DNA of 13,006 nucleotides. Source: JBBRFH01 sp038224615 (GTDB lineage Bacteria; Planctomycetota; Phycisphaerae; Tepidisphaerales; Tepidisphaeraceae). The stretch covers positions 1-13,006 of the forward strand of contig JBBRFH010000077.1 in assembly GCA_038224615.1 (NCBI GenBank), given 5' to 3'. The notes beneath the pieces are model-generated. The model did not search any database and had not been told where the DNA came from. It saw only the letters and a program-made list of their open reading frames with translations. The position numbers were made by a program, and so were the translations under genes. This document shows, one piece after another, positions 12,677 to 13,006 of this stretch; positions within the stretch are counted from its first letter, which is position 1; each line of letters begins with the position of its first letter.

Positions 12677-12711
12677 TTGTGGTTCGGATTTCTGGTTTCG
12701 TCATTCGGATT
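12677..12711. repeat. Heptamer-periodic block in the fabD / fabG spacer
   Basis: Seven-base units TCGGATT (12684-12690), TCTGGTT, TCGTCAT and TCGGATT (12705-12711), preceded by TTGTGGT, keep an exact period of 7. Unlike the other blocks no inverted partner is evident. It is followed at 12731-12760 by repeated TTCGC/CTTCG motifs that resemble the arms of the dyad at 4644-4737. The last part of the gap holds the fabG ribosome binding site. Confidence 0.65.
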
Positions 12712-12786
12712 TTCTGCCCCACGGAGTTATTCTTCGCCACCTTCGCAACTTCGCGGTTGCATTGATTCGATTGCAGAGGAAAGCAC

Positions 12787-13006
12787 ATGACAGACAAGCG
12801 AGTTGCCATTGTTACCGGCGGGTCACGCGGCATCGGGGCCGCCATTGTGAGGCACATTGCACGGCAGGGCGTTCACGTCGTCGCCGCAGCGCGCGGGATG
12901 GACAAGCTCAACGCCGTGGTCGAGGAAGTGAAAGCCGCCGGCGGCAGCGCCGAGGCCGTGCAGATCGACCTGGCCGACCCGATCAAGACCGCCGAGGTGA
13001 TCGAGA
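12787..13006 (+). CDS. fabG: 3-oxoacyl-ACP reductase FabG, 3' end beyond window
   Basis: This is the N-terminal 73 residues of a short-chain dehydrogenase/reductase. The dinucleotide motif TGGSRGIG (10-17) follows the strand VAIVTG, and IDLADP near 60-65 is the conserved Asp after the fourth strand region. FabG reduces 3-oxoacyl-ACP with NADPH in each elongation round. The family has many relatives, but position directly after fabH-fabD makes FabG the best call. The ATG at 12787 has AGAGGA six bases upstream. The catalytic Ser-Tyr-Lys region lies outside the window. Confidence 0.9.
   Translation, partial: MTDKRVAIVTGGSRGIGAAIVRHIARQGVHVVAAARGMDKLNAVVEEVKAAGGSAEAVQIDLADPIKTAEVIE

Overview
The window looks like a high-GC chromosomal segment from a planctomycete, possibly class Phycisphaerae. 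Four things suggest this. There is a bacterial microcompartment (BMC) gene cluster of the Planctomycetes/Verrucomicrobia kind. A Hanks kinase carries a GspE-like N-terminal region and a C-terminal membrane anchor. A PEP-CTERM-like protein remnant is present. The spacers carry the short-repeat elements described below. The taxonomic placement is inference; no rRNA or other decisive marker is present.

Region 1 (1-6173, minus strand) is one BMC operon read right to left from a strong sigma70-type promoter at 6145-6173. It encodes PduL-type phosphotransacylase, a tandem-domain BMC shell protein, an acetate-kinase-family enzyme, a single-domain BMC-H shell protein, a BMC-P vertex protein, an unrecognised 57-residue protein, a glycerol-1-phosphate-dehydrogenase-like Fe-ADH, and a PduP-like CoA-acylating aldehyde dehydrogenase that runs off the left edge. 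The chemistry fits an aldehyde-oxidising compartment: aldehyde to acyl-CoA (aldehyde dehydrogenase), to acyl-phosphate (PduL), to acid plus ATP (kinase). The Fe-ADH may recycle NADH. The sugar-specific aldolase expected in such loci is not in the window, so the substrate is not shown.

Region 2 (6203-8932) holds unrelated single genes: a decayed PEP-CTERM-like fragment, a DinB-family protein (+), QueD/6-pyruvoyl-tetrahydropterin-synthase family (-), and a membrane-anchored Ser/Thr kinase (-). Region 3 (9023-13006, plus strand) is the fatty-acid/phospholipid operon rpmF-plsX-fabH-fabD-fabG. It starts at a near-consensus promoter whose leader contains an intrinsic-terminator-like hairpin; fabG is cut by the right edge.

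The most unusual signal lies in the spacers. Seven blocks of 7-base periodic repeats, mostly arranged as inverted arms able to fold into hairpins, occupy seven spacers inside the two operons. Their sequences differ from one another. Two 27-base-arm dyads occupy the remaining operon spacer and part of the fabD-fabG spacer. None of these elements appears in the four gaps that separate transcription units. At fabH and fabD the repeat register runs into the start codon, and no Shine-Dalgarno sequence is visible there.
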